From: Fusarium oxysporum f. sp. lycopersici 4287
Lineage: Eukaryota; Ascomycota; Sordariomycetes; Hypocreales; Nectriaceae
DNA: 32,246 bases
NCBI RefSeq assembly: GCF_000149955.1
Contig: NC_030987.1
Span: 5,458,685 to 5,490,930 of the forward strand
Direction of reading: 5' to 3'
Part shown: positions 8,354 through 17,556 of the stretch, piece after piece
How the letters are laid out: the number at the start of each line of letters is the position of its first letter
How positions within the stretch are numbered: position 1 is the first letter of the stretch
Notes under the pieces: generated by a model
What the model saw: only the letters and a program-made list of their open reading frames with translations
Databases searched by the model: none
What the model was told of the DNA's origin: nothing
Position numbers and translations under genes: made by a program

Positions 8354-11223
8354 CCCCCGTTGGGAGCCGCAGGGGGGGGGGCAACTAAGCAAGCTTAGTT
8401 GGGCACAAAAAGGCGGGACAGTCACAAAACGGTGGGACACCCGTTGGGCCTGATTCTTGGTGTGTTTTGCGGCATTTTCAATGTATCTTCATTCTGAAGG
8501 CGTCAAAAGAGGTTAACACCAATTGAAATGAAGCTTCCTGTGGTGATATATCTGCTATTGACTGTAACTGTAAGAGGGAAATAGCTGCAGCGGCGGCAAG
8601 CTTGCCTGCCGATTGATGATGCTTTCTCTAGTAAATTGGGTGCTTTCCTGTCCTTCTCGAGGCCTGTGACTGGATCCTATAGCAGATCTTTCTTCTTCAA
8701 TGAGGGAAATGAGGGCATCGCGAAATTGGGCTTGGTGTTGAGCCGGGCATGGTGTTGACGGCACCGTTGGAAGGGGGACTCGTAGTCAGGCAGGCAAGGC
8801 GGCGATGAGGGCATCGCGACTTCCTCTTCTTCTGATAAATCGATGAGGCTATCTTCTTCGTTAAAACCGGCATCAGCCGGCGGTTGCGTAAGTTGAAAAT
8901 TGATAGAGTTATTGCTGTTGAGAAGGCCAGATAAATCTGATGCTGAGAGGGGCTTTGCTGCGAAGCCGGCGTTGCGAATAGCCTCACGAGCTTCCGGGGC
9001 AAGCTGGGTATTGATTATAAAGCAATCTTCCTTCTTCTTCAGCCTTCAGCTGTGAGGATATCTCGGCTTGTGATGCATCGAGAGAAGCATATTCTATATC
9101 TCTTTTGGTGTGTTTAAGCTACTGTTTAAAGCGCATCTTCTTTTTAATGCCGTCGATGATAACCTCCTTCTTTTGCTACCACTTAGCTTTTATCTCTTCC
9201 ATCTGCCATATTGCAAAAGATTATATATTTCGAAGCTGTGATCTTTGCTCGGCCTTTGCACCTACTTTAATAAATTCAGCCTGTTGTTTATGAAGCTCTT
9301 CTAAGCTTATATTATGAAAATAATCTCCTACCGGTCTTCCTTGCTTCCCGCGCTTTCTCTGATGATATCTCTTCTTAATACGCTGTTGACGATCTGCAAT
9401 ATGTTTTTTCATGATATCTTCAAGCATAACAGCTTCGCTGAGGATCTTCTGTATAGCTTTCAGTCCCCGGCGCGTTGGGGAGCTCAGAATATCGTGATAG
9501 CGGTTGCCGATATCTCTTGCTGTATCAGAGGCTATAGGGAAGCGATTTTCCGCCGGTAAGAGTGAAGATAACGCCGGATCAATAGCCTGACGAGTCTTCA
9601 ACTTCTTCTTCAGCAGATAACTAACTGCCGGCGCCTTGGTCGGCGGGAAAATGCCTGACTTTTCGAAGCCGGCGATGATGTGGGCAGCTGTGAAGCCTTC
9701 TTCAAAGATCTCCTGATATTGTAAGAATTAGTATGTGAAAAGACCCCTCATTTGGAGAAGATGTGAGTTGCTAACATATACCTTGAAGGAGCCTGCAAAG
9801 TCACGGCGGTTAAACGTCAGATTTCCCTTCCGCAAAGCTTCTCGCAGCCTTTTTTGGTGTGTATTCTTTAACCACTAAAAAACGCCTAGGTCTATCGGTT
9901 AAAGCATATATGTTGAATGAGGAAGAAGGAAAGTAACAAGGATATTGAATTTTATATAATATTCTCTGAAGACGAAGGAGCCGTGACCGGAGAAGCCGTT
10001 GATTATGAGTAACTGCTATATAAGCTCTTCTTCCTCCTTTCCTTCCGTGCCCGGAGGCGTGTTATATGGAGTAGTAGGGTTAAATTCGCTTTTTAGGTGC
10101 TTGTTACACCTAAACCACTGCTTAAAATCCAGCTGATGATGTTATACAGTAGCAGATTTCTCCTAAGACCACCGGTTAAAGTGCTTTGCCCACTTGAGCA
10201 TTATCTCGGCGTTAGAAAAAGCGGTTTCTGACTATGCAAATCGCATATTAGGATTACTATCGATATCTAACCACTCTATCATTAGAAAAGCTTTAAAGAT
10301 AAGCCAAGGAGGAGTAGTTGCTCCTGCGGCGTTACCTGTACCGATCACCATATAAGTCTCCCTATCTTCCGGCGAGAATACCTCTGTTGGAGTCTTCTTC
10401 TTAGTACGTACGACGAGGCATTGCACGCGCTCTCGCAGTATTCCGACTCTAATTCCGGCTTGATCAGCATTCTAACACTCTGAGGCGCCGATCCTGTATC
10501 TGGTGATGACGTCAGAAAGTCGTTTAAACTACTGCTTCGTCTCTTCCACGCCGGCTTCTTCATACTCATAGCGAGCGGCTTCTTTCGACTTCAAAATCGA
10601 TGTATCAAGCTCGGGATGATTGTCACGGAAGCGCCTGTACCACATCCTTGAGACCGGCTGCGCAGCAGCATCACGGCGGCTTCTTATTGTGTTTGCTGCA
10701 TCTTCAATCTCGCATTTAGAGTCCGGAAGACCGGACTTCTGCATCCAAATGATGAAGCATACGATAGCTTCTTCTTCGGCATCCGAAAGGAGTCGCGGCC
10801 GGCCTTTATTTGGCTCAGGAACCAGGCTAAAATCAGCTGTTTTGGCTTCTTCAAGCTTCTTGACGATACGCGCAATGGACGACTTGTGGGAGCCCTTGTA
10901 CTGCCGCTCAGCATCGCGTATTGAAAGAGGCTTCTTCATCACATTAGCATCATCACGAGAGAGGCCCTTTTGGAGTCGTTGGCGTGAAGAAACCACCGCT
11001 TGAGCTGCTCTGATATTTGCATCTAAAGGCATAATGCACTTAGACAAGAATACTCCTTTTTTGGCTAACTGGCGTCTAGATTTGGGTTGATTTCACATAC
11101 AAAATCAAGGAAATTCGCGACAGCCGGCGGCGCGGGGTTGTCCCACCGTTTTGTGACTGTCCCGCCTTTTTGTGCCCAACTAAGCTTGCTTAGTTGCCCC
11201 CCCCCACGGCTCGAGCCAACGGG
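8354..11223 (-). mobile_element. Pogo/Fot1-like (Tc1/mariner superfamily) element, about 2.87 kb
   Basis: The ends form inverted repeats of roughly 85-90 bp (8354-8442 and 11135-11223). From outside in, both read CCCGTTGG, a G tract, CAACTAAGCAAGCTTAGTTG, GGCACAAAAAGGCGGGACAG and CACAAAACGGTGGGACA. Both ends are flanked by TA (8352-8353 and 11224-11225), the target duplication expected for this superfamily. One decayed pogo-type transposase on the minus strand fills the interior. The TIR similarity is still high although the transposase is broken. Confidence 0.85.
8555..11047 (-). pseudogene. Pogo/Fot1-like transposase, decayed
   Basis: ATG 11047 starts 172 open codons. They contain an HTH-psq-like segment (about residues 38-68, SIRDAERQYKGSHKSSIARI) and a Tc5/CENP-B HTH (about 82-148, GRPRLLSDAEEEAIV to WYRRFRDNHPELD). 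A TAG stop near 10529 ends this part. The same frame continues through further stops into the DDE domain: NADQAGIRVGILRE (first Asp region), then FSPEDRETYMVIGTGNAAG at about 10300-10380. Further down, INGFSGHGSFVFREYY corresponds to the D-G-x-x-S-H motif but with N for the catalytic D. The lysine-rich C-terminal tail is readable at 9221-9601 and 8555-8764. Many stops and shifts make it non-functional; mobilisation by an intact relative elsewhere remains possible. Confidence 0.85.
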
Positions 11224-11225
11224 TA

Positions 11226-11606
11226 ATAGGAAATGTAACGCTTGATCGCGAGTCACTCTATCGCAATACACCATGACATGCCGTGACAGCAATATTAATC
11301 CAAAAATAATAGAACTTGGTCTTTTATAATCTCTAGACCAGGAAATTATATTTCAGAGCCTAGTTCAACTAGATTATTGGGGCAGCGTTGAAAACCTAAG
11401 CTGCAATTGCCTACTGGACTTTTGTTGTGTTTTGCGGTGATTTCCGTCTTGAACGCTGATGTTTTTTGTGACACTCACTTGTCTGTGACACTCGCTTATC
11501 ATGTACGTTATACTACTATAGGCTTATTAATTAGTAAGTTTATTATAATAAATATTACTATGTAGACTGTTTTCTGGAGCATTGTAGTAAATACAGTATA
11601 ATCCCT
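11226..11606. repeat. Spacer with an orphan MITE-type end
   Basis: No gene. Around 11469-11515 the sequence has two similar GTGACACTC words followed by GCTTATCATGTACGTTAT. The latter is the terminal motif of the MITE family at 24926-25353. No opposite end was found nearby, so this is a solo or truncated end. Confidence 0.5.
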
Positions 11607-12567
11607 TTACTTCTTGCGCAGGACTGTAAGTAGATGGTCTGCACATCCTAGGTACTCTTCTTTCTCAGAGTACTCTGAAAACAGTAAGTCCGCCCATGCC
11701 TCTACGACTTCACTATCGGCATCAATAAGCTTGGCGTCAAGCCCACCACCGAGAATCCCCTCTGTAGAGCGCAGACTGATAAGCTCTGCCACATCAGTAA
11801 AGTGACGCTGAAAAAAACCACGTATGCTGCCACTGTCCGTATGGAAGGATTGTACTTCTGCCTCGAGACTCTCGTTCAACCTTTCATAACGGCCGTCCGC
11901 GAGCTGATCATGAGGGGAAAGTGTTAGTGCTTGTATCAGATGTAGTGCCGCAGACATGCTATTGAGAGGTGACTTAATTGATACCAACATACATAGGCAG
12001 CATAAAAGTCTTTCTGTTTGACAAGCCTCGCGGGGTCGCGCATTGCTACATCCCTAAGGTGAGCTTCCTTACTGACAAACGCACAAAAAATGAGTCCTCT
12101 CTGAGGCTTTGCGAGCCTGAGAACGTTCTCGACCGCCTTCTTTCGTTCAGTCTCCTCCAAGAGATGATAGAGAGGCCCCAGGAGAAGAACGGCGTCGTAT
12201 GAGTCATTCGTTAAGGAATCGCTTCCAAAGCGTCGCCCACACTGATGCTCGCAAGAAGTGCTGGGTTCTTAGCACTTGCGCTACGCTGATTCTGCTCGAG
12301 TTCTGCAAGACGGATTAGGTCGGGACTGAGATCGATGAGATCGACATGATGGCCCTGGTCAGCAAGCGCAAAGGCTATTTTCCCCGGGCCACCTCCTACG
12401 TCTGCAATACGCTTGCGCTCAATATCAGCAGTCTCGGAGGTATCTAGAGCTTGATGAATAGCGCGCAAGGTAAGCTCGCGCTCCATTGGATGGGTCGCTA
12501 ATCGAGTGTTCTCGTAATCAGCGATCTTACCATAACGGTTAGCGACGGCCTGACGAGATGTTGGCAT
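11607..12567 (-). pseudogene. Class I SAM-dependent methyltransferase, frameshifted
   Basis: Minus-strand ATG 12567 opens 118 codons with a Rossmann motif I (IADVGGGPGKIAFAL, about residues 54-68) and the acidic ribose-binding position D78 in VDLIDLSPD. The frame ends at TAA 12211-12213. One base out of register it continues NDSYDAVLLLGPLYHLLEE, the usual motif IV-V region, so a single-base loss near 12210 is likely. Coding continues to 11993. A good intron follows (11904-11992, GTATGT donor, CACTAAC branch, GATCAG acceptor). The last exon, 11607-11903, reads LADGRYERL, SFHTDSGSIRGFF and ILGGGLDAKL, ending RKK. Repaired length would be about 290 residues, normal for the family. Substrate is unknown. 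An assembly error is an alternative to a true frameshift, since the rest is clean. Confidence 0.75.
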
Positions 12568-12858
12568 TTTTACAATAGATGAAAGACGTGTACTTATAAG
12601 CTTCTCAAAAGCTGCATAAAGGGATCCTGGGAGAGAAATCTTGTCTTCAATGCGGGGTCTCGTCTTCTTATATACCTCATATACAGCCTCAGAGGGCCTG
12701 CCTAATATGGTTTAGCGGATTATTATCCGGTGTTAGATTCGACGCAGACAGGAAATAAGCTAAATGGAAAGAAAAGAGCTATAGTCACAGGTACAGTCCT
12801 AGATGTATGGAGTGCCCTACTCAAACACGAAGTGCGTCGCATTTCCGGCGGCTAACCC
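12568..12858. promoter_or_regulatory. Upstream region of the methyltransferase gene
   Basis: Non-coding DNA lying 5' of the methyltransferase start. It would hold its promoter, but no specific element is assigned. Confidence 0.25.
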
Positions 12859-13068
12859 TTGTCAAGTTTAACCACTGTAACTAAGGATGGACGGACGGCA
12901 CTGCATCAAGCATTACAGAATGGTTACTTGGAGATAGCGCCTACACTGGAGTTAGATGACCCCCCTGGGAGATATTATTTCCTAAAGAAATGGTGCCCGA
13001 TAAGAGAGATTGAAGCCACTAAAACGTTCGAAGAATGTAACGAAGTTAATGAGTGCCTGTGGTTTTGA
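12859..13068 (+). pseudogene. Ankyrin-repeat-like fragment
   Basis: About 70 open codons, with no ATG, begin VTKDGRTALHQALQNGYLEI. This matches the ankyrin consensus core (DGxTALHxAxxNGxxEI). Only one repeat is recognisable and the rest is not repeat-like. It is a scrap of an ankyrin protein with no start and no flanking repeats. Confidence 0.4.
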
Positions 13069-13399
13069 AGAAGAGGATCAGAAACTTACAAATATCTCCA
13101 ACATGGTCAATTAAAATGAAGCAAAAGACGGCGTTAAAATCGTGCTGTGATTCAATCAGACACCGTCTCGGGTTCAGTCTCAGGGGGTCTGGATTATCGA
13201 GTGCGGTCGGCCCGTCATTAGCGTTGTCGGTTTTGGACGCGGGGAAGGCTATTGACCCCAGTCAGAGTTGGGAGGAGAGCTGAAGTCGTGGCGCTGAGCA
13301 TCAGGACGCCATTGGGGATGCTGAATACCAAGTCTTGAACGCCTGAGAATACTCGTAAGTTGTGATGCCTAGTGGATCATGAAAAGGCTATGCTCCCGG
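13069..13399. other. Decayed sequence, no gene assigned
   Basis: A 76-codon frame (13053-13283) is open but has no known motif. Possibly old coding sequence belonging with the relics on either side. Confidence 0.3.
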
Positions 13400-13673
13400 G
13401 ACATGGGCTGGTTCCCCGCCATACTACAATAGATATTGTTCGTGGATCCCCAAGAACCCTGATGACAGACCTTCGAAAGAAAGACCGGATCTCTATTAGC
13501 AGCGGATCAAGGATCACCACCCATTTGAGCCGCTCACACTCGGCAATGATACTTAGCAGCAGCGGGTTTTAACGAAAAAGTACAGTGAAAGGTGTAATCA
13601 GGACTTAATGACAGCTTCAGAAGATACATCGGAGCATCCGAAAGAGCAATGGCTCACGGAGTCGCGGAGATGA
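13400..13673 (+). pseudogene. Unidentified coding relic with in-frame TAG stops
   Basis: One plus frame reads like real hydrophilic protein through two TAG codons: NPDDRPSKERPDLY, stop, QRIKDHHPFEPLTLGNDT, stop, QQRVLTKKYSERCNQDL, ending HPKEQWLTESRR and a stop near 13673. Each TAG is followed by a CAG or CAGCAG run, so Gln-to-stop changes are plausible. The family is not recognised. Confidence 0.35.
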
Positions 13674-13982
13674 ATACGTTACCCTACTCACTTCCTGTCA
13701 ACTGAGTGTTTATTTATGGCGCGGATGAGTACAGACAAACAACTTGACTTCCGTTGATGGAAATTGGTCCGGCCAGTCTGCCATCGTGCTTAAGTATCAC
13801 AATATTATTGATTTATCAGAACAAGTAACGCCTACCATCGCCATCGCAAAGCCCTTGCTACCAGGGCTTTTCAGAAGAAGGTAAGTCCGCAGGCTGGCCG
13901 CTGAGTCTGCACGGGGTAAGGTTTATCTTGTTCGAGGAGAGTGGGGAGCTACATCTCAAACAATCGGCCATATTTTAACCTG

Positions 13983-14205
13983 TAGATGTATTGAATGTTT
14001 TTTTTTTTTTAGTCCGAAGTAGTCAAGTCGAACACGACAAGGGGCAGCCGACGGAAACGCGACGCGTTTCGTAATTTCATGAGTGCAGTACAAGAAACGC
14101 AGTGCGTTTCCATCGGGGAAATATGGGGCGAAAATGCTAGACGATGATTGGTCAAAAACAGGAAACGCAATGCGTTTCTGCCGATAATTCTTGAGTAGGG
14201 TGTCG
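13983..14205. repeat. Palindrome-bearing dispersed repeat, copy 1
   Basis: Shares a long collinear stretch with 19413-19600 in direct orientation: TGAATGTT, then AGTAGTYAAG, GACAAGG, CAGCCGACG, TAATTTCAT and TCAAAAACAGGAAA, ending GATAATTCTTGAG. It carries three copies of a 17-bp near-palindrome of the form GAAACGCANTGCGTTTC, at 14054-14070, 14094-14110 and 14162-14178. A T-rich tract (12-13 T) lies near its left end. The type of element is not identified. Confidence 0.7.
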
Positions 14206-14302
14206 AAGTTGTTTGGAGGTTCAGCCTGGAGCCCTCTTCTGAAGCCGCCCAGAAATATTCTTCAATGTCATGAAGTTTCGGTCGGCCTCCCCGACTGGCC
14301 AT
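14009..14302 (-). pseudogene. Possible transposase N-terminal fragment linked to the repeat
   Basis: Minus ATG 14302 gives MASRGGRPKLHDIEEYFW and continues to about residue 45 before running through the palindromic repeat. Starts of the form GRPxxxxxxxYF occur in BED-type or HTH transposases, but no zinc-binding pair is visible here. It may be the N-terminus of the transposase of a larger parent element, deleted internally. Confidence is low. Confidence 0.25.
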
Positions 14303-14663
14303 ATTGACTCAGTAATGACCATAAAATAGTTGTTGTCGGTAAAGAAACCTCGACAGCAACCTCGGGGGGTGATGAAGCCTCCTCAGGGGTCCCCTCCCCA
14401 ACCCTTTTTGGGATATCCACTAAACTTGATTAGAAAGGAGATTTATGATGTAATATACCCCGTCAGTTGGGGTTTATGACGTCAAAAAGGCATCCCTAGC
14501 TGCAGCAACCCCCCAGACGAATGAGCTTTAGGCCGCGGGCCAACTGGGCTCCGGCTTATGATTTCGTTGCCTCCTCCCTCACTCCATTGTACGACCTGGA
14601 CTTTCCCCAGCCAATCTCTCGCTTCATATCCATGGCATAAGACACGACATCATTGAGTCTAGA
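14303..14663. promoter_or_regulatory. Upstream region of the Rho-like GTPase gene
   Basis: Non-coding, GC-rich in places (GACGTCA near 14477, a CRE-like word). It contains the expected promoter and leader of the gene starting at 14664. No experimentally known site can be assigned from sequence alone. Confidence 0.25.
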
Positions 14664-15557
14664 ATGGCTTTCGAGAATGATACTGTGAAGAAGTAAGTAC
14701 ATGATTCATCTGCTCATAGGACCTCTCTCTCCAGAAGCAGCCGCAGCGAGGCAGTGAGCGGTAGATCGCGAGTGCCCTAACACAAAATCACAGGAAACTT
14801 ACCTTTGTGGGGGATGATTGTTGTGGAAAGACTTCACTTCTCCGAACTGCTCTTCTCGGCCACTTTCCAGACACGGTATGCGCCTGCCAGGCTAAACCCA
14901 AGAGGCCCAAGGCTAACAGTGGACTTGGATATTGCCCAAGGCCGTGCCCTTCGAATCTGGACCAGGAACTTACCAGTGCCTCGTTACCACAGCGAGCGGG
15001 AAAGAAACAGTCGTGGACTTGGTTCTATGGGATACCGCCGGGGCCTTCGAATATGGCCGACTGGATCCTCTGAAATGGATGAAAGTGGACGTGTTCATTA
15101 TCTGCTTCGCCATTGATTCAATTCCTTCCCTCGACGGGGTTGAAGACACGGTTAGTATCTCCGAGACTCCCTCGTCTAGTCGCACCCGCCAGCGACTACT
15201 AGAAGACCGCAAGCCTAGAAGTCAATGCTAATCGTCTTGTGGAGCGGACAGTGGCTGCCAAAGATCAACCACGTTAATCCCGTGATCCCGATTATCCTGG
15301 TCGGACTAAGAAAGGACCGCCGTGACCAAAGGCAGGATAGTGGAAAAGCAGGGTTTGTGACGTCAAGTATGGGCGAGAAAGTGAGGAGTACGATTGGCGC
15401 ATACAAGTATGTTGAATGCTCCAGCTTGGAAAGCGAGGGAGTCAACCAAGTGCTCGAACACGCTGCAGTGGTTGCCTTAATGGGTCCGCTGAGGGAGAAT
15501 CCACGCAAGAAGCGGAAAACATGGTTGAAGAGACATGTCAAATGTCTTATTCTATAG
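14664..15557 (+). CDS. Atypical Rho-family small GTPase (208 aa, 4 exons, CaaX)
   Basis: Exons are 14664-14692, 14794-14875, 14941-15150 and 15252-15557. The coding sum is 627 nt, so 208 residues plus stop. Introns of 101, 65 and 101 nt have CTAAC/CTAAT branch sites. The P-loop is GDDCCGKTS (16-24), G3 is WDTAG (67-71), G4 is VGLRKD (124-129) and G5 is ECSS (162-165). A basic tail (RKKRK at 192-196) precedes CLIL, a CaaX box ending in Leu that predicts geranylgeranylation and membrane anchoring. D18 stands at the position of Ras G12, and A72 replaces the catalytic Gln (Ras Q61); both changes normally block GTP hydrolysis. G4 has LRKD in place of the common N/T-K-x-D. The Rho insert is short. 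It resembles Rho more than Ras by DTAG context, ECSS and tail. Role in polarity or cytoskeleton is inferred from the family only. Confidence 0.85.
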
Positions 15558-16080
15558 GACATTGCTCGCATTACCATCCAGACGTGGCATCCTCGACGGC
15601 AATTCTAGCTGAGTGGGAGAGTGTGAGCGCCTTGCCATAGGAGAGGAATAATTTTGAATGCTTAACATGAATGTACGCAGACCAGATGAACCGCATATGC
15701 TACACTTATAATAAAATCAAACCCTCAATCGATTGCAACCGCTGCAACCGACAGAAAATATCTAAACTTGTGGCTACGCGGGACGGGCTATGGGATGCTT
15801 TGTGTAATGGCTACTACGGGTGGTGCTTTCAACGCCAGGCGAAAACAAGGTGTTGGCATTAAGATGCGGGTAATATTAAACTCACTCGGACCAAGTCTGA
15901 TTTGTTGCCAGTTGGATTGCAGTATCGGGTGCAAGTCATGGAATGCCAACCGCTGGATAGAAAATCATGAAAGAGATTTCACTTGTCAATAAAGTTCAGA
16001 CCAAGTCGCAAATAGAAAAGTCAGCATTTATCTTCATAGAATCTTAATATCCTATCGGCCCAGCCTAATGCCCTACCTCG
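15558..16080. other. Intergenic between Rho gene and Myb-like pseudogene
   Basis: Short frames of 63-74 codons in two registers show no domain. This stretch holds the 3' ends of both flanking, convergent genes. Confidence 0.4.
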
Positions 16081-17556
16081 TCAACCTTTTTTGTTTAGTT
16101 TAGTCGAGAACCGGACTTGGATCGTGCCCTGGGAACGATGGGGAAGGGTGCGCTGGATCTCGGCCCAAGAACAGCCATCTTGTCTCATCCTGCGCACAAT
16201 ATTTTCCTATTCTGACGTCCACTTTTCACCAGATGATCTTGTAGTCAAAAGCTAGGCCTTAGGCGGTCCTCTGCCCGTCCTAGGATGCGATACGGATCCG
16301 TCGGCAGGCGGCTGACATAGATCAGGTGTCCATTCAAACTGCAATTGAAATGTCGCCTTTTCGCCCTCAGTGATGCGTTTCAATGAAACGTCACTGAGAG
16401 GCCATTTCTCGAATCGAGCAAGGAACGTGCTAGCCTCTGAGGGCCCTGGTCGTCTTTGTGATGGCGCTGGACTTTCAATTCTGCATACAGGCGTTCGACA
16501 CACTCTCGGTAACTGTGTGGTATGTCTTGTCGATCGTCTTTGGCTAGACACTTGCTACCATGCTGTTCTTTAATATCAGAATCGTCTCCAGAGCCATATT
16601 CCTAAGCTTTTAGAGGCGAAGGACAATAGTCCTGGTCACGCGCAAATTCTTGGACGTCGAGGCCATCCTCACTGCTCGAGTCTTCAGTATCTACGTCACA
16701 GTCCTTATCCTGCACCGTTTCATGTGCATGTGAGGACGGCAACTCCTGAGACGGGGGAGATACTCGGAATCCAAATGGCGGTCCAGATTCAGCCTCCGAG
16801 GACTCGGGCTCGACATCGCTGTATCCGCAGTTCGTGTGGTCGAAGTCTTGCTCTTGTTGTGATTCGGATGACAGCCTTACTACGGGGGATGAAGTGCGGG
16901 CTCCAGGGATGGCATCATCGCGCGAAGTGCTCGCCACACTTCGCTATCGTGCAGCAGCGTCTGATTCATCTCCTCGGTGGTGGCAGCCATAGGACTGTAT
17001 GTGCGCATTGAAGGGGCGCGGGACTACTCTGTGTCCCATGGCAGGATCCTTCGTCAGAGAGAGAGCATCGATTATCATGATGCTCAGCTCGCTGGTGGCC
17101 GACGTGGCTTCGGTGACAAGCTGTTGTTCATCCGACACACCCAGACATGGCTAACTTTTGGGGCTAGTAGGCGAAACGTCAAAGCTGATATCTGTACAAG
17201 CCGTCGAGTCACCAGCGGACGTGCGATTCGCCTGACAAGGACATTGTTGATTCGGTTCAGGATCAGCGAGGGGGTCCATGTGTGAGCCGTGTGTCCAAAT
17301 GGGGTCGCCCTGCACTCGAGCCGGAGGTACTGCCGGCGTAGTATTCATACCGATGGCGGACTCTGACCCAGTTGGACTGCGTTTGGTGACCGTGCTATCT
17401 ATATACAGGCTGTAGTACCTATACCGGAAAGAACGACAGTGTTAAAGAACTTACCTAAATGATCTGCGATGCTGGTCTTAGATGTTGTGCCTGATTGTGA
17501 GTCGTCGTCCTCATCTTTTGTATCAGTCTCGTTGTCAAAAATACAAATGGCGGTCT
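16081..17556 (-). pseudogene. Myb/SANT-like fungal regulator, decayed
   Basis: The minus strand carries a long acidic, Ser-rich protein ending in a Myb/SANT-type motif: EKWTSE, stop, ENIVRRMRQDGCSWAEI, then LPHRSQGTIQVRFSTKL. W, W and F sit at the positions of the three Myb core aromatics. Just before it is FLARFEKWPLSDVSLKR and TFQLQFEW, a segment that often precedes this motif in fungal proteins. One frame is readable from 17398 to 16602 with in-frame stops near 17151 and 16944. A register change occurs near 16551-16600, and two more TAG stops lie at 16252-16254 and in the SANT helix. An upstream exon piece (17455 to about 17556, DDDSQSGTTSKTSIADHL) joins through a 56-nt intron (17399-17454). 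All stops I could read are TAG, fitting CAG-to-TAG decay. Original role was probably DNA binding. Confidence 0.65.

Noticed and set aside
10620..11003. Plus-strand 127-codon frame
   Set aside because: Lies opposite the HTH part of the pogo transposase; the minus frame is the real one.
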